Origin: Favolaschia claudopus | Taxonomy: Eukaryota > Basidiomycota > Agaricomycetes > Agaricales > Mycenaceae | Length of the DNA stretch: 64,000 nt | NCBI GenBank assembly: GCA_037176885.1 | Contig: JAWWNJ010000010.1 | Location: 1 to 64,000 of the forward strand | Direction: 5' to 3' | Part shown: positions 38,655-49,022 of the stretch, one piece after another | Layout of the letters: each line of letters opens with the position of its first letter | How positions within the stretch are numbered: position 1 is the stretch's first letter | Notes under the pieces: generated by a model | The model's input: the letters and a program-made list of their open reading frames with translations, nothing else | Told to the model about the DNA's origin: nothing | Database searches by the model: none | Made by a program: the position numbers and the translations under genes

Positions 38655-40094
38655 TCTTTCTGCATTCCCCTCCACATTCCAGGCTATATCACCAAGGCTT
38701 TGCTCTATTCTAAGGCATTGACTCTGGCTGTTGGTACATGGGCTCAAAGGTGTTCACTTGGCTGGTTGGACACAGTCTTATACCGTATTGACTCAATTGA
38801 AGACCATGAGGCTCTTGTTGTATTCGGTACCATTCTGGCCTTATGGTGATAATGGTTGACCTTCACTGAGTGTCTGTACTGTTTGAAGTGTTCTATTGAG
38901 GCTCTGTGCTATCTGGCCTTATAATGGTTGGTCGCTGCTTGAATACGTCTGTTCCCTTCACTCCGATGACCTTGGTTTCCTTGACGTTCTAGCGGGCAGC
39001 TGTGAGCGGTTAGTTCGCCAATGTCTTGCTGGATTCCGTTGTTAACCCGTGCACTGCCTTGCTGCATTGTGTGCTCTTCGATTTCCTTTCCGAAGCTGCC
39101 GAAAAAATTTTGGATTTTGGTGAATTCCGTCGGGGGAGTGGGGTCGCTAACCTTAACGTCCGTGCTGTTGAGTTGTTCGCCAACCTTAACGCCTCTGCTC
39201 TGGTGTTGCCTTGCTCGATTCCGTATAGCTTCGATAGGCGTGTTTGGGTCTACGCAGTGTCTATACCTGTTGAAGTCGATATCCCTAAACCTTGCCAGGA
39301 GACCAGAGACCTGTAATGCGTGGTCTTGAAGGCCTATCAGTGAGACGTATTCAATTGATCCAGTGCACTTGTGTCTGAAGACAAATGACCGTATATATTC
39401 AACGTGTCCCAGTACTTGAGTACCTCGACCCGGTTCGGTTGAGCCAATGATAGTCCACCCTTCTAGCCCCATTCAAACGCTTCAATTCGAGCCTACAACC
39501 AAGGCAATCGGTGGAGGATTGACTGCGCTACCAGAGTTTCGGTTTTTGCCTACGATTCCGTTCGAGCCCATATAGCCTGTCAATGAGACCTGTCAGGCCA
39601 TTTGCGGTGACACTACCATGGTTTGTAGACCATTTGGGACATATTTGGTTCCAACAATGTTTTTCCAAACTGTCATTATAGTCTCTGACCGGTGACTATA
39701 ATAATGATTTTAGTTGGCATTTATTATAAGGGCTCGTCTGCCATTATAATGATTCGTTTCGGCATTTGGGTTGTCCGGGAGGGTTTCCTTTGAGTCGCAT
39801 TTATTATAAGGCTTGGCTTTTGGGCTATAAGAGTTGAGGTTGTTTCGTTCGTTTCTTATAGTCGGTTGCCAGTTGTTATAAGTATTGTGTGTTTGTTTCT
39901 ACTCCGATAATTCTGGGGAGAATTCGAGTTGCTCCCGATTCCAGCTGTTGCCCCCTATTCCCTCGATTCTGGAGGCGTTTTTTCGGTGGTTGCCCCCTAT
40001 TCCCTCCCACGCTGTCGTTGTTGCCCCGAATTCCCCTCGTTTTGGGGACCCTTTGCATGGAATTGGGTGCCCAATTCCCGGGTAAGATAGCTAG
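38655..40094 (+). repeat. Module X' (1,440 bp) with many homopolymer indels
   Basis: At least six single-base indels against the other X' copies (near 39,175, 39,556, 39,818, 39,917, 39,988 and 40,045), far more than in any other module. Confidence 0.88.
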
Positions 40095-41284
40095 GCTCTG
40101 TGCTATCTGGCCTTATAATGGTTGGTCGCTGCTTGAATACGTCTGTTCCCTTCACTCCGATGACCTTGGTTTCCTTGACGTTCTAGCGGGCAGCTGTGAG
40201 CGGTTAGTTCGCCAATGTCTTGCTGGATTCCGTTGTTAACCCGTGCACTGCCTTGCTGCATTGTGTGCTCTTCGATTTCCTTTCCGAAGCTGCCGAAAAA
40301 ATTTTGGATTTTGGTGAATTCCGTCGGGGGAGTGGGGTCGCTAACCTTAACGTCCGTGCTGTTGAGTTGTCGCCAACCTTAACGCCTCTGCTCTGGTGTT
40401 GCCTTGCTCGATTCCGTATAGCTTCGATAGGCGTGTTTGGGTCTACGCAGTGTCTATACCTGTTGAAGTCGATATCCCTAAACCTTGCCAGGAGACCAGA
40501 GACCTGTAATGCGTGGTCTTGAAGGCCTATCAGTGAGACGTATTCAATTGATCCAGTGCACTTGTGTCTGAAGACAAATGACCGTATATATTCAACGTGT
40601 CCCAGTACTTGAGTACCTCGACCCGGTTCGGTTGAGCCAATGATAGTCCACCCTTCTAGCCCCATTCAAACGCTTCAATTCGAGCCTACAACCAAGGCAA
40701 TCGGTGGAGGATTGACTGCGCTACCAGAGTTTCGGTTTTTTGCCTACGATTTCCGTTCGAGCCCATATAGCCTGTCAATGAGACCTGTCAGGCCATTTGC
40801 GGTGACACTACCATGGTTTGTAGACCATTTGGGACATATTTGGTTCCAACAATGTTTTTCCAAACTGTCATTATAGTCTCTGACGGTGACTATAATAATG
40901 ATTTTAGTTGGCATTTATTATAAGGGCTCGTCTGCCATTATAATGATTCGTTTCGGCATTTGGGTTGTCCGGGAGGGTTTCCTTTGAGTCGCATTTATTA
41001 TAAGGCTTGGCTTTGGGCTATAAGAGTTGAGGTTGTTTCGTTCGTTTCTTATAGTCGGTTGCCAGTTGTTATAAGTATTGTGTGTTTGTTTCTACTCCGA
41101 TAATTCTGGGAGAATTCGAGTTGCTCCCGATTCCAGCTGTTGCCCCCTATTCCCTCGATTCTGGAGGCGTTTTTTCGGTGTTGCCCCCTATTCCCTCCCA
41201 CGCTGTCGTTGTTGCCCCGAATTCCCCTCGTTTTGGGACCCTTTGCATGGAATTGGGTGCCCAATTCCCGGGTAAGATAGCTAG
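40095..41284 (+). repeat. Module X (1,190 bp)
   Basis: Two compensating indels (extra T near 40,740, lost C near 40,884). Confidence 0.9.
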
Positions 41285-42473
41285 GCTCTGTGCTATCTGG
41301 CCTTATAATGGTTGGTCGCTGCTTGAATACGTCTGTTCCCTTCACTCCGATGACCTTGGTTTCCTTGACGTTCTAGCGGGCAGCTGTGAGCGGTTAGTTC
41401 GCCAATGTCTTGCTGGATTCCGTTGTTAACCCGTGCACTGCCTTGCTGCATTGTGTGCTCTTCGATTTCCTTTCCGAAGCTGCCGAAAAAATTTTGGATT
41501 TTGGTGAATTCCGTCGGGGGAGTGGGGTCGCTAACCTTAACGTCCGTGCTGTTGAGTTGTCGCCAACCTTAACGCCTCTGCTCTGGTGTTGCCTTGCTCG
41601 ATTCCGTATAGCTTCGATAGGCGTGTTTGGGTCTACGCAGTGTCTATACCTGTTGAAGTCGATATCCCTAAACCTTGCCAGGAGACCAGAGACCTGTAAT
41701 GCGTGGTCTTGAAGGCCTATCAGTGAGACGTATTCAATTGATCCAGTGCACTTGTGTCTGAAGACAAATGACCGTATATATTCAACGTGTCCCAGTACTT
41801 GAGTACCTCGACCCGGTTCGGTTGAGCCAATGATAGTCCACCCTTCTAGCCCCATTCAAACGCTTCAATTCGAGCCTACAACCAAGGCAATCGGTGGAGG
41901 ATTGACTGCGCTACCAGAGTTTCGGTTTTTGCCTACGATTTCCGTTCGAGCCCATATAGCCTGTCAATGAGACCTGTCAGGCCATTTGCGGTGACACTAC
42001 CATGGTTTGTAGACCATTTGGGACATATTTGGTTCCAACAATGTTTTTCCAAACTGTCATTATAGTCTCTGACCGGTGACTATAATAATGATTTAGTTGG
42101 CATTTATTATAAGGGCTCGTCTGCCATTATAATGATTCGTTTCGGCATTTGGGTTGTCCGGGAGGGTTTCCTTTGAGTCGCATTTATTATAAGGCTTGGC
42201 TTTGGGCTATAAGAGTTGAGGTTGTTTCGTTCGTTTCTTATAGTCGGTTGCCAGTTGTTATAAGTATTGTGTGTTTGTTTCTACTCCGATAATTCTGGGA
42301 GAATTCGAGTTGCTCCCGATTCCAGCTGTTGCCCCCTATTCCCTCGATTCTGGAGGCGTTTTTTCGGTGTTGCCCCCTATTCCCTCCCACGCTGTCGTTG
42401 TTGCCCCGAATTCCCCTCGTTTTGGGACCCTTTGCATGGAATTGGGTGCCCAATTCCCGGGTAAGATAGCTAG
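41285..42473 (+). repeat. Module X (1,189 bp)
   Basis: One T lost near 42,093. Confidence 0.9.
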
Positions 42474-43930
42474 ATCAATAGGGATCCGGTGCCAAATTCC
42501 CTGTTACCGTAGCCAGAAAATATTCAAGTCTTTGCACTACTTGAGGCCTTTGACCGTGTTCGATTGTGCTGCCTATATACCACCCTTATAGGCCTATTCC
42601 ATCGCTTCAAATCAAGCCTACAACCATGGTAATCGGTGCCCAACTGCCAAAGATATCGTGATTTCGGTTGGAATGATGAATGACCGATCTGCATATAGGT
42701 CGCTGTTGAGACCTATCTGTTGATGGTTGGAGACTCAAAAGGTGTGCCCGCTATGAGACATCTCTGTTCCTTATAGCTGCTCAGACGGATGTCTTTGCGG
42801 TGATACAAGTTGGCTTGGTGCGGGGTCGTTTTGTAGAAATCAAAACTGCAAGCCAAGCTCGTGCTACCGTGGACTATGGCCTAGTAGGTAGAGCACTCCG
42901 AATGTGTTCGACAGGGTCAGACTGGGTCGATTGGCTACTATAAGGCTCTGTGGTGTACCGTACTTGGTAATGTATTGTTGCCCGTCGTGTTGTACACTCG
43001 AGTACGTCCTTCTGTTCATTCAGTGCCCCGCGATTTCCTTTACGAAGGCGGGGAGGCTTGAGTGGCTAGTTCGCCAATGTCTTGCTGGATTCCGATGCTA
43101 ACCCGTGCATTGCCCTGCTGGATTGCTTGGTCCGCGGTTTCCTTTCCGAAGCTGCCGAAAAAATTTTATATTCTGGTGAATTCCGTCGGGGGAGTGGGAC
43201 CACTAACCTTAACGTCCTTGTTGTGGTGTTGTCGCAAACCTTAACGTACGTGCTTGGGGGTTGCCTTGTGTATTCCGTATGGCTTCGAACGCAGTGTTTG
43301 ACCGAGTCGTAAATGTCAGGTGACCTGCGACTCGATCTCTGATAACACTATCTTATAGTCCTGCTCAAACGCTTCAATTCGAGCCTATACCCAAGGCAAT
43401 CGGTGCTCAATTGACTGTGCTGTTGCAGTTTCGCTTTTTGCCTTACGATTTCGGTTCAAGTCAATATAGCACGTCAACGAGACCTGTTCGGGCATTTGCG
43501 GTGACACTAGGCTGATTCCAGGCTATTTGGCACTCTTTTGGTTTCCACCATTTTTTCCCGATGCCTTGAGTCGGCCATTCAATCGCATTTCTTATAAGCC
43601 TTGGCTCTGGCTTATAATTTTTTTGGGCAGTGAGTCGCAATTCTTATAAGGCCTGGCTGGTGGACTATAAGATTCTGTTGTCCTTTTTGATTTCTTATAG
43701 GGTGCTGTGTTCGACTATATTTATTGTGCATTTGTTTCTATCCCGAAAATTCTGGAGAATTCGAGTTGCCCCCGATTCCAGCTGTTGCCCCCTATTCCCT
43801 AGATTCTGGAGGCGTTTTTCAGGTGTTGCCCCCTATTCCCTCCCACGCTGTCGTTGTTGCCCCGAATTCCCCTCGTTTGGGGACCCTTTGGCAAGGAATT
43901 GGGTGCCCAATTCCCCGTTACCGTAGCTAG
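42474..43930 (+). repeat. Module Y (1,457 bp)
   Basis: Last full Y. Its CTAG is followed by T and then by a truncated Y-like body. Confidence 0.9.
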
Positions 43931-44450
43931 TTTCGCTTTTTGCCTTACGATTTCGGTTCAAGTCAATATAGCACGTCAACGAGACCTGTTCGGGCATTTG
44001 CGGTGACACCAGGCTGATTCCCAGGCTATTTGCACCCTTTTGGTTTCCACCAATTTTTCCCGGTTGCTTGAGTCGGCCGGTCAATGGCATTTCTTATAAG
44101 CCTTGGCTCTGGCTTATAATTTTTGGGGGGCAGTGAGTCGCAATTCTTATAAGGCCTTGCTTGTGACTATAAGAGTCGGTTTGTTTTGTCGTCGTTCCTT
44201 TTAGTCAGTGGTGAGTGCTTATAATTGTTTTGCGATTCCTTATGAGTGAGGGCAGATTCGACAGCGCTGTGGATTCCGGGTGTGAGCTATGGATTCCGGC
44301 AATCTGAGGTCGAATTTCGCCTTTGTGCACTGATGAGCTGTGGATTCCTCCCACGACGCTATGGATTCCTCCCACGGAGCCGTGGATTCCGGTGGTTTGG
44401 GGCACCTGTTGCACGGAATTGAGCTCTCAATTCTCGGGTAAGATAGCTAG
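43931..44450 (+). repeat. Truncated Y-like module with a private tail (520 bp)
   Basis: The body starts inside Y (TTTCGCTTTTTGCC) and keeps the TTATAA boxes, but the iterons are GCTGTGGATTCC, GCTATGGATTCC and GCCGTGGATTCC, not seen in X or Y. Confidence 0.85.
44415..44450 (+). other. Helitron-like 3' terminus, hairpin TGAG/CT
   Basis: GGAATTGAG and CTCAATTCT enclose CT (one terminal mismatch); spacer CGGGTAAGATAG; CTAG 44,447-44,450. Confidence 0.65.
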
Positions 44451-44863
44451 GCTGGTTTGTAGGCTATTTGGCACCCTTTTGGTCTCCACCAATTTTTCCC
44501 GATGGCTTGCGTCGGCTGTTCAATCGCATTCTTAAAAGCCTTGGCTCTGGCTTATAATTTTTTGGCAGTGAGTCGCAATTCTTATAAGGCCTGGCTGGTG
44601 ACTATAAGAGCTGGTTGCTCTCTTTCGTTCTATGTCTGACTTGGGGTGTGTTGCATGATTCCAGTCGTCAAGCAGAATTCCTGTGGTTTCAGCGGCTGAA
44701 TCACAACTGCAACCAGAATTCCTCAGACTTGACTCATTTGAGACCTGTTGTTAAGCACGTCAAGCAGAATTCCCTCCCACGGTGTCAATTGCAAGCAGAA
44801 TTCCACCGGTTTCGGTACCCTTTTCACGGAATCTGGATCCAGATTCCAGGGTAAGATAGCTAG
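44451..44863 (+). repeat. Further truncated Y-like module, right end of Array B (413 bp)
   Basis: The body starts even deeper in Y (GCTGGTTTGTAGGCTATTTGG). Iterons CAAGCAGAATTCC and CAACCAGAATTCC differ from all other modules. After CTAG (44,860-44,863) comes T and unrelated sequence. Confidence 0.85.
44828..44863 (+). other. Helitron-like 3' terminus, hairpin CTGG/AT
   Basis: GGAATCTGG and CCAGATTCC enclose AT, a perfect 20-bp palindrome; spacer AGGGTAAGATAG; CTAG. Iterons (CCAGAATTCC, GCAGAATTCC) resemble the 3' arm. Confidence 0.7.
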
Positions 44864-45713
44864 TCTCTAGAGATCTGGCACGGTTGGTCATGTTCGGGCA
44901 ACGCCGCTCAAAAATTCAATCTAGGTCTTTACTATGAGAGATGGCAATAGAGGGAAAACAGGCAAACATTACTCAAAATCCGTCGGGATTTTGAAAAGCG
45001 CAAGGAAATCCCACAGAATCTCCCGAAATTTCGCTAAATTTCGGAAATGTTACGAGATTCTGAAGCGATGTCATAATTTCGGGGTGATATGCCGAAAATA
45101 CCTGGGGAGGTTTTTCCTGATGGCGTCGGCGATATATCGACAGAAGGATCGGTACATACTCCAGTCTAGAGATTGTAAGGAATAATCGCGGTAGAAGTGA
45201 AAAGCAGGCATACCATTGCATCTCAAGGAACAGTCATTGGAACGTTGCAAGGTAGGGGGTGTTAGCCAGCGCCTGAGCTGCACGCGGAGTCACTGTAGCG
45301 GGCGAGAGTCTGGTACCGCAGCCGTAGAAGACGGCCATGGCGGAAGATCGAAAGCGCGGTGACTCGGAGCTGGCGCGTTACGGAGTTGGTGTAGGGTGCC
45401 AACGTCGCCGATACGTACAGACCATTCGTCGTTGTGGGTGTTAACAGCGAAGTACGCTGATCGCTGTCTGTCACAAATCAGTCACGCTTCTATTGCCCGG
45501 CAATTGCCGGTGCTCTTCCTTTTCCACCGTCATGTAGCTTTTGAGAGCCGCCTCCGATCTCAAGCACATGAAATCTTCCACTGAAATCCCAATCTGCCTC
45601 AAATTCCGGTGTTCGCGGCCTTTCTTCCAGCTTTCTTCGCTTTCGGCCGTCGCGGCTCCTCAATCGCTACTCTCCGGGTCTCCAGAACTTTGATCTTGCG
45701 CGGGTAGGATAGT
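44864..45713. other. Intergenic stretch, no gene recognised
   Basis: A small hairpin CCGAAATTT-CGCT-AAATTTCGG lies at 45,023-45,044, and the word ATTTCGG/CCGAAAT recurs around it up to 45,105. Open frames here show no motifs. Confidence 0.4.
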
Positions 45714-46399
45714 TCAGAGCTCTCCATAATCTGCAATAAATTCTGTGCGCATGCGCTTACACTGCGCGATATCCGGATTCGGCGACAAGAGTGTAGCAGG
45801 ATGCTTGTCATTGATGCATGCATTTTCGGTGCGTACCTGCATTCGCTTTTCGTGTAGAGACGCTGATACTCTTTTTAACTTTACTCACCAGCAGCTCCAA
45901 TGCCCCATCCACCTTGCACCCATCTTTGTCATACTCGAGAGGGATGGTGTGCTGCAACAATGTCTGCCCGCCGTCGTCGCCAATGCGCACCACGATTGGT
46001 GACCTCTCGCAACGGTTCCTACCTGATCTCGCCGCCGTCGTCCATCCCCGTCTAACACGAAGATGTCGGCATGCTGAAAAGCCCATGACGCGTCATTTTC
46101 CTTCCCATACTCATCCCCAGTGACGAGTGGGTGTCCTGCGTGCGTCTACTTGATCACCACCTCCACAGCGCCTATCCCTTCCTTCAAACAACGCGTTGAA
46201 TGCACCACCGCCATTCGTCGAGGCACACCCTCGTCCCGTGTCCCTTCCCTATCACCCCTAACCCCACTCTCCAGCCTCCTCCTCTCGCCCCAACGCGTTG
46301 TTCGGTCAACAACCCACCCACTCTGACTCTCGGCGACAACGCGGCGAGAGGCAGTCGCCCGAGCGCGTATCTGGGTAAAAGGTGCGTGTCTCTTGCTTC
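45714..46399 (-). pseudogene. Unrecognised minus-strand coding remnant
   Basis: Not recognised. The minus strand reads coding-like through 46,399-46,149 (ending ...VEVVIK), meets TAG (46,148-46,146), and continues in the same frame as GHPLVTGDEYGKENDASWAF and FVLDGDG. A second frame then reads RIGDDGGQTLLQH and PLEYDKDGCKVDGALELL, followed by a GTGAGT...GCAG intron candidate of 52 nt (45,888-45,837) and a last exon ending at TGA 45,716-45,714. The in-frame stop and frame change suggest a decayed gene or a missed exon structure. The plus-strand readings here are histidine-rich, as expected for antisense of Val-rich coding DNA. An alternative last exon lies at 45,599-45,750. Confidence 0.3.
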
Positions 46400-46470
46400 A
46401 ATTCTTTCCTTTCTCTAATCTACCTCCCTTTCAACTCAATGTCCCACCACACGGCATACCGCCGCCGAAG

Positions 46471-47294
46471 CGTCTCCCTCCTCCCTTTTCCCTCCTCTAC
46501 CCCTTCGGCACTTATCCCGTGTTCCCACCGCCGACCCGTCGTTTCCGCCAACTCACCCGACCTCACCTCACATCAAACGCGCCGCTTTGCGCTCGAAAAC
46601 CCCGCCGCCTCACGCCCAACTCGTTTCCCCACCCTCCACCTGCATTCACCGACGCTTCGGCGTCGGACATACAGCCGACGAACGTGCGTCGCCGCTGTCC
46701 TTTTACGACATCATTTTAACAGCTTTCCTTACCCCTGCATGCAACCCCCTTCCCGCCTTCCCGCCCACCTCCACTTTCGCTTTCACCCCTGCTTTACTCG
46801 CATCCACCGATTCCCCGCCTTTCCGACGCCGACGCCGACGCGTACATAATATCTTCAGAGAAGGAATTACAAGGTGCGTCCCACCCCGCCCTCTTCCTCC
46901 CTTACCATGCTAATGACACCACTCCCCCCTCCTCCTCACTTCGGCCTCTATCCGCCCTCGCCGCTGCTCCAACCGACCCGAATCCCGCTACCCCGCCGAC
47001 GCCGACATACTTACTCGCTCATGCCGCCGCACACCCCGCTTCATTTTCACTCTCAACTCCACCTTCAATCTCGCTCCCGCGCGCCTGTCCCCGCTGCCGT
47101 CTCCCTACAAACACGAAATTGTGCTGGAAATCAAATGTATGTAAGTATCTCGGTCTTTCACGCCGAAAGAAAAGGAATAACTCACCTAATAACTCAAACA
47201 GTCAAACACGTCGTCGGCCGCTGCTGCCTACTTCGACACCGTCAAGACCAACAACGCCGACATTTCGGCGCGCCAAGACTCAACACCGCTCTAG
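46471..47294 (+). CDS. Candidate multi-exon gene, product unrecognised (5' end unknown)
   Basis: The C-terminal part can be assembled with phase-0 joins: an exon ending ...FTDASASDIQPTN at 46,683; intron 46,684-46,722 (GTGCGT...TTTTAACAG, 39 nt); an exon of exactly 138 open codons (46,723-47,136); intron 47,137-47,201 (GTATGT, branch-like CTAAT, AACAG, 65 nt); and a last exon ending ...YFDTVKTNNADISARQ and TAG 47,292-47,294. Third codon positions of the last exon are strongly C-rich, as in expressed fungal genes. The middle exon is Pro/Ser/Ala-rich and has a CxxC (CPRC). No domain recognised, and the strand is C-rich throughout, so chance openness cannot be excluded. Start and upstream exons not resolved. 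Confidence 0.4.
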
Positions 47295-47599
47295 GAAGCA
47301 AATCAACGTGAGATCTTCGTGTTTTTCACGCCGAACGATACGAACGAATAACTTACCTATCTCAACAGATCAACGCGCCGCCGAATCTCGCACTCGGGAA
47401 GGGAATCAGAGGGAAATCAGGGGGAGGCGGGGGAGGCAGAGATTGATGCGCGGGCGTGCGCACGTTCGGGCATTAGTCATGTCAATAAAATAGTAAAATA
47501 ATCTTATTTATTTTTCACCCCCTGGTACCGCGACGATGAGCGGACGATCGAGCGGACGACCATCGGTGGATGATCGGACGACGGGTAAACGGGAGCCTA
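47295..47599. other. Downstream stretch, nothing firm
   Basis: An intron-like sequence (GTGAGA...CTCAACAG, about 47,309-47,369) resembles the intron at 47,137-47,201. No other feature. Confidence 0.35.
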
Positions 47600-47661
47600 A
47601 TATGGCAAATATCAGGCCCACTTTTATTTGGCCTTGATATTTGCCATATCTTGCACCCTAA
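47600..47661. repeat. Foldback with CTAA end
   Basis: A ~19-bp arm (47,600-47,618, starting ATATGGCAAATATCAGG) is repeated inverted at 47,630-47,649 with one bulged T and an 11-nt loop. CTAA follows 8 nt later (47,658-47,661) and is followed by T. This resembles a Helitron-type 3' end, but no upstream iterons were seen. Confidence 0.5.
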
Positions 47662-48211
47662 TTCCCAGCTTCTTATAGGTAATAATCAGGCTCAAAAAAG
47701 CTCTTTATTATGTGTGATAAGAAGGGAAAATCAGGCGCCCTGATACTTGATGTAAGTTGCGCGGAAATGGGCCGCTCAAGTCGCAGCTTTTTATCTCAAA
47801 AATGATGAAGCATGTTTTGCACCTAAATTTGGGACTTATCGGGGGAGCTTTCAGGGGCTTTTTATCTTTGATATCAAAGTACTATATTGGGAGTTTTTTT
47901 TTGTACCCTAATATGTAAAATTAAAATCTAACTGTGGGGAGCCTTTTTTGCGCGCTCCCGCGGTGTGTGATCCAGTCTTGGTTTCCATTTTGATTCTATA
48001 TCACTTCGTCCCTCACCTGATCTTTTTCTCTTCCTCTGCCGGAAGCAAAACAGGAGCTTATCGAAGCGTCACCGATATGCAGACCCGGTCAACTTAACAA
48101 AGAATCTCCGAGGCGTTCCAGTGTCAAGTCCGAGCGATCCACAGCTAAGCTAAGTAATCATCTGGTTGTGGTGCGTCGTTGTCTTACACTTCGTGTTGAG
48201 CCGAGAACACT

Positions 48212-48230
48212 GACGATCCCTCTTATTCGG
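48212..48230. repeat. 19-bp inverted repeat, left copy
   Basis: GACGATCCCTCTTATTCGG, perfectly inverted at 48,887-48,905. The arms enclose about 656 bp without a recognisable transposase. Confidence 0.7.
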
Positions 48231-48886
48231 TAACCGGTCCGGAGCTTAGTCACCGATCATCTGAGTTTCAATAGAGCGCGGCATCGTTCGGTGAGGTTGA
48301 TTTGCTTGCGTTTGAGCATCCGGATGGCCTTGGCAATGCAGCGCTGGTATGGATGTGTTGTACAGGCTATTTTTGAGCACGGAATGCGGAGAATCTATTC
48401 AATACAGATATCTTTTTGTCAATATGCCTATTTCAGGCAAAGTACAGGTCACTAGCAAGGGGTCAAGGGACTTGGTTGGTTTCTGGCAGGAGAGGATGCA
48501 GTGAAAGGTATTAGAGGAAGCTTTAGAGTCAAATCACAGCACTGGAATGTCAAAATCCATATCTACAAGTGGAACTGCCGACCTAGTGTATGTCTGTTGT
48601 TTGAAAAGCCAACCCGGGGTGAAACAATGGGTTTTCAACTCATTGTTTATTTTCAGTAACAAGCCCACAGTACCTCACGCACTTCGAAAGGAGGAAAATT
48701 CAGAAGATATCATAATGTGTTCAAAACATGGAGATTCCGCGATCAAAAAATGAGAAGAAAAATCAGACATGCTCCTGAGGGCTTCAGCATGTAATCTGAG
48801 GGTCTCTATAGGTTCTTTGAGTGCATTGTGGTCTTTAAGACGGCGACTACAGTGCAGAGAACAAAGCCGAAGAATATTACATAATG

Positions 48887-48905
48887 CCGAATAAGAGGGA
48901 TCGTC
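48887..48905. repeat. 19-bp inverted repeat, right copy
   Basis: Reverse complement of 48,212-48,230. Confidence 0.7.
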
Positions 48906-49022
48906 CCTCCCCTCGTGTTGAGCCCATCGAAAACATGCAGTCATTGAGGCGACTTGAGACCACTCGTGCCTCGGTCTGATGGGACGTTCGGGGCAAAGTG
49001 ACATTGCTGCCATTGCCGCCAA

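Larger units (their letters stand above)
13761..44863. repeat. Array B: modular higher-order tandem array
   Basis: About 31 kb of three module types in the order X'-X(n)-Y, with n of 1, 2, 0 or 2 and one chimeric X. Every junction falls directly after CTAG. The same hairpin (GGAATTGGG, loop TG, CCCAATTCC) ends X, X' and Y, with two spacer versions: CGGGTAAGATAG for X and X', CCGTTACCGTAG for Y. Two truncated modules with different tails close the array. Copies are nearly identical, mostly differing by single-base homopolymer indels. No gene supported. Confidence 0.95.
47662..49022. other. Stretch without recognisable gene
   Basis: Holds small palindromes (ATCAGG-CGC-CCTGAT near 47,731; TTTGATATCAAA near 47,868) and a 19-bp inverted repeat (48,212-48,230 against 48,887-48,905). 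Open frames are short and featureless. Confidence 0.4.

Noticed and set aside
1..44863. Centromeric or subtelomeric satellite as the full explanation
   Set aside because: Near-identity and tandem order fit, and the location is not excluded, but a plain satellite does not explain the constant hairpin-spacer-CTAG geometry with changing sequence. No telomere repeat was seen.
46120..46418. Plus-strand frames rich in histidine
   Set aside because: Histidine richness is what antisense of GTG/ATG-rich coding DNA gives. The minus strand reads more like protein here.
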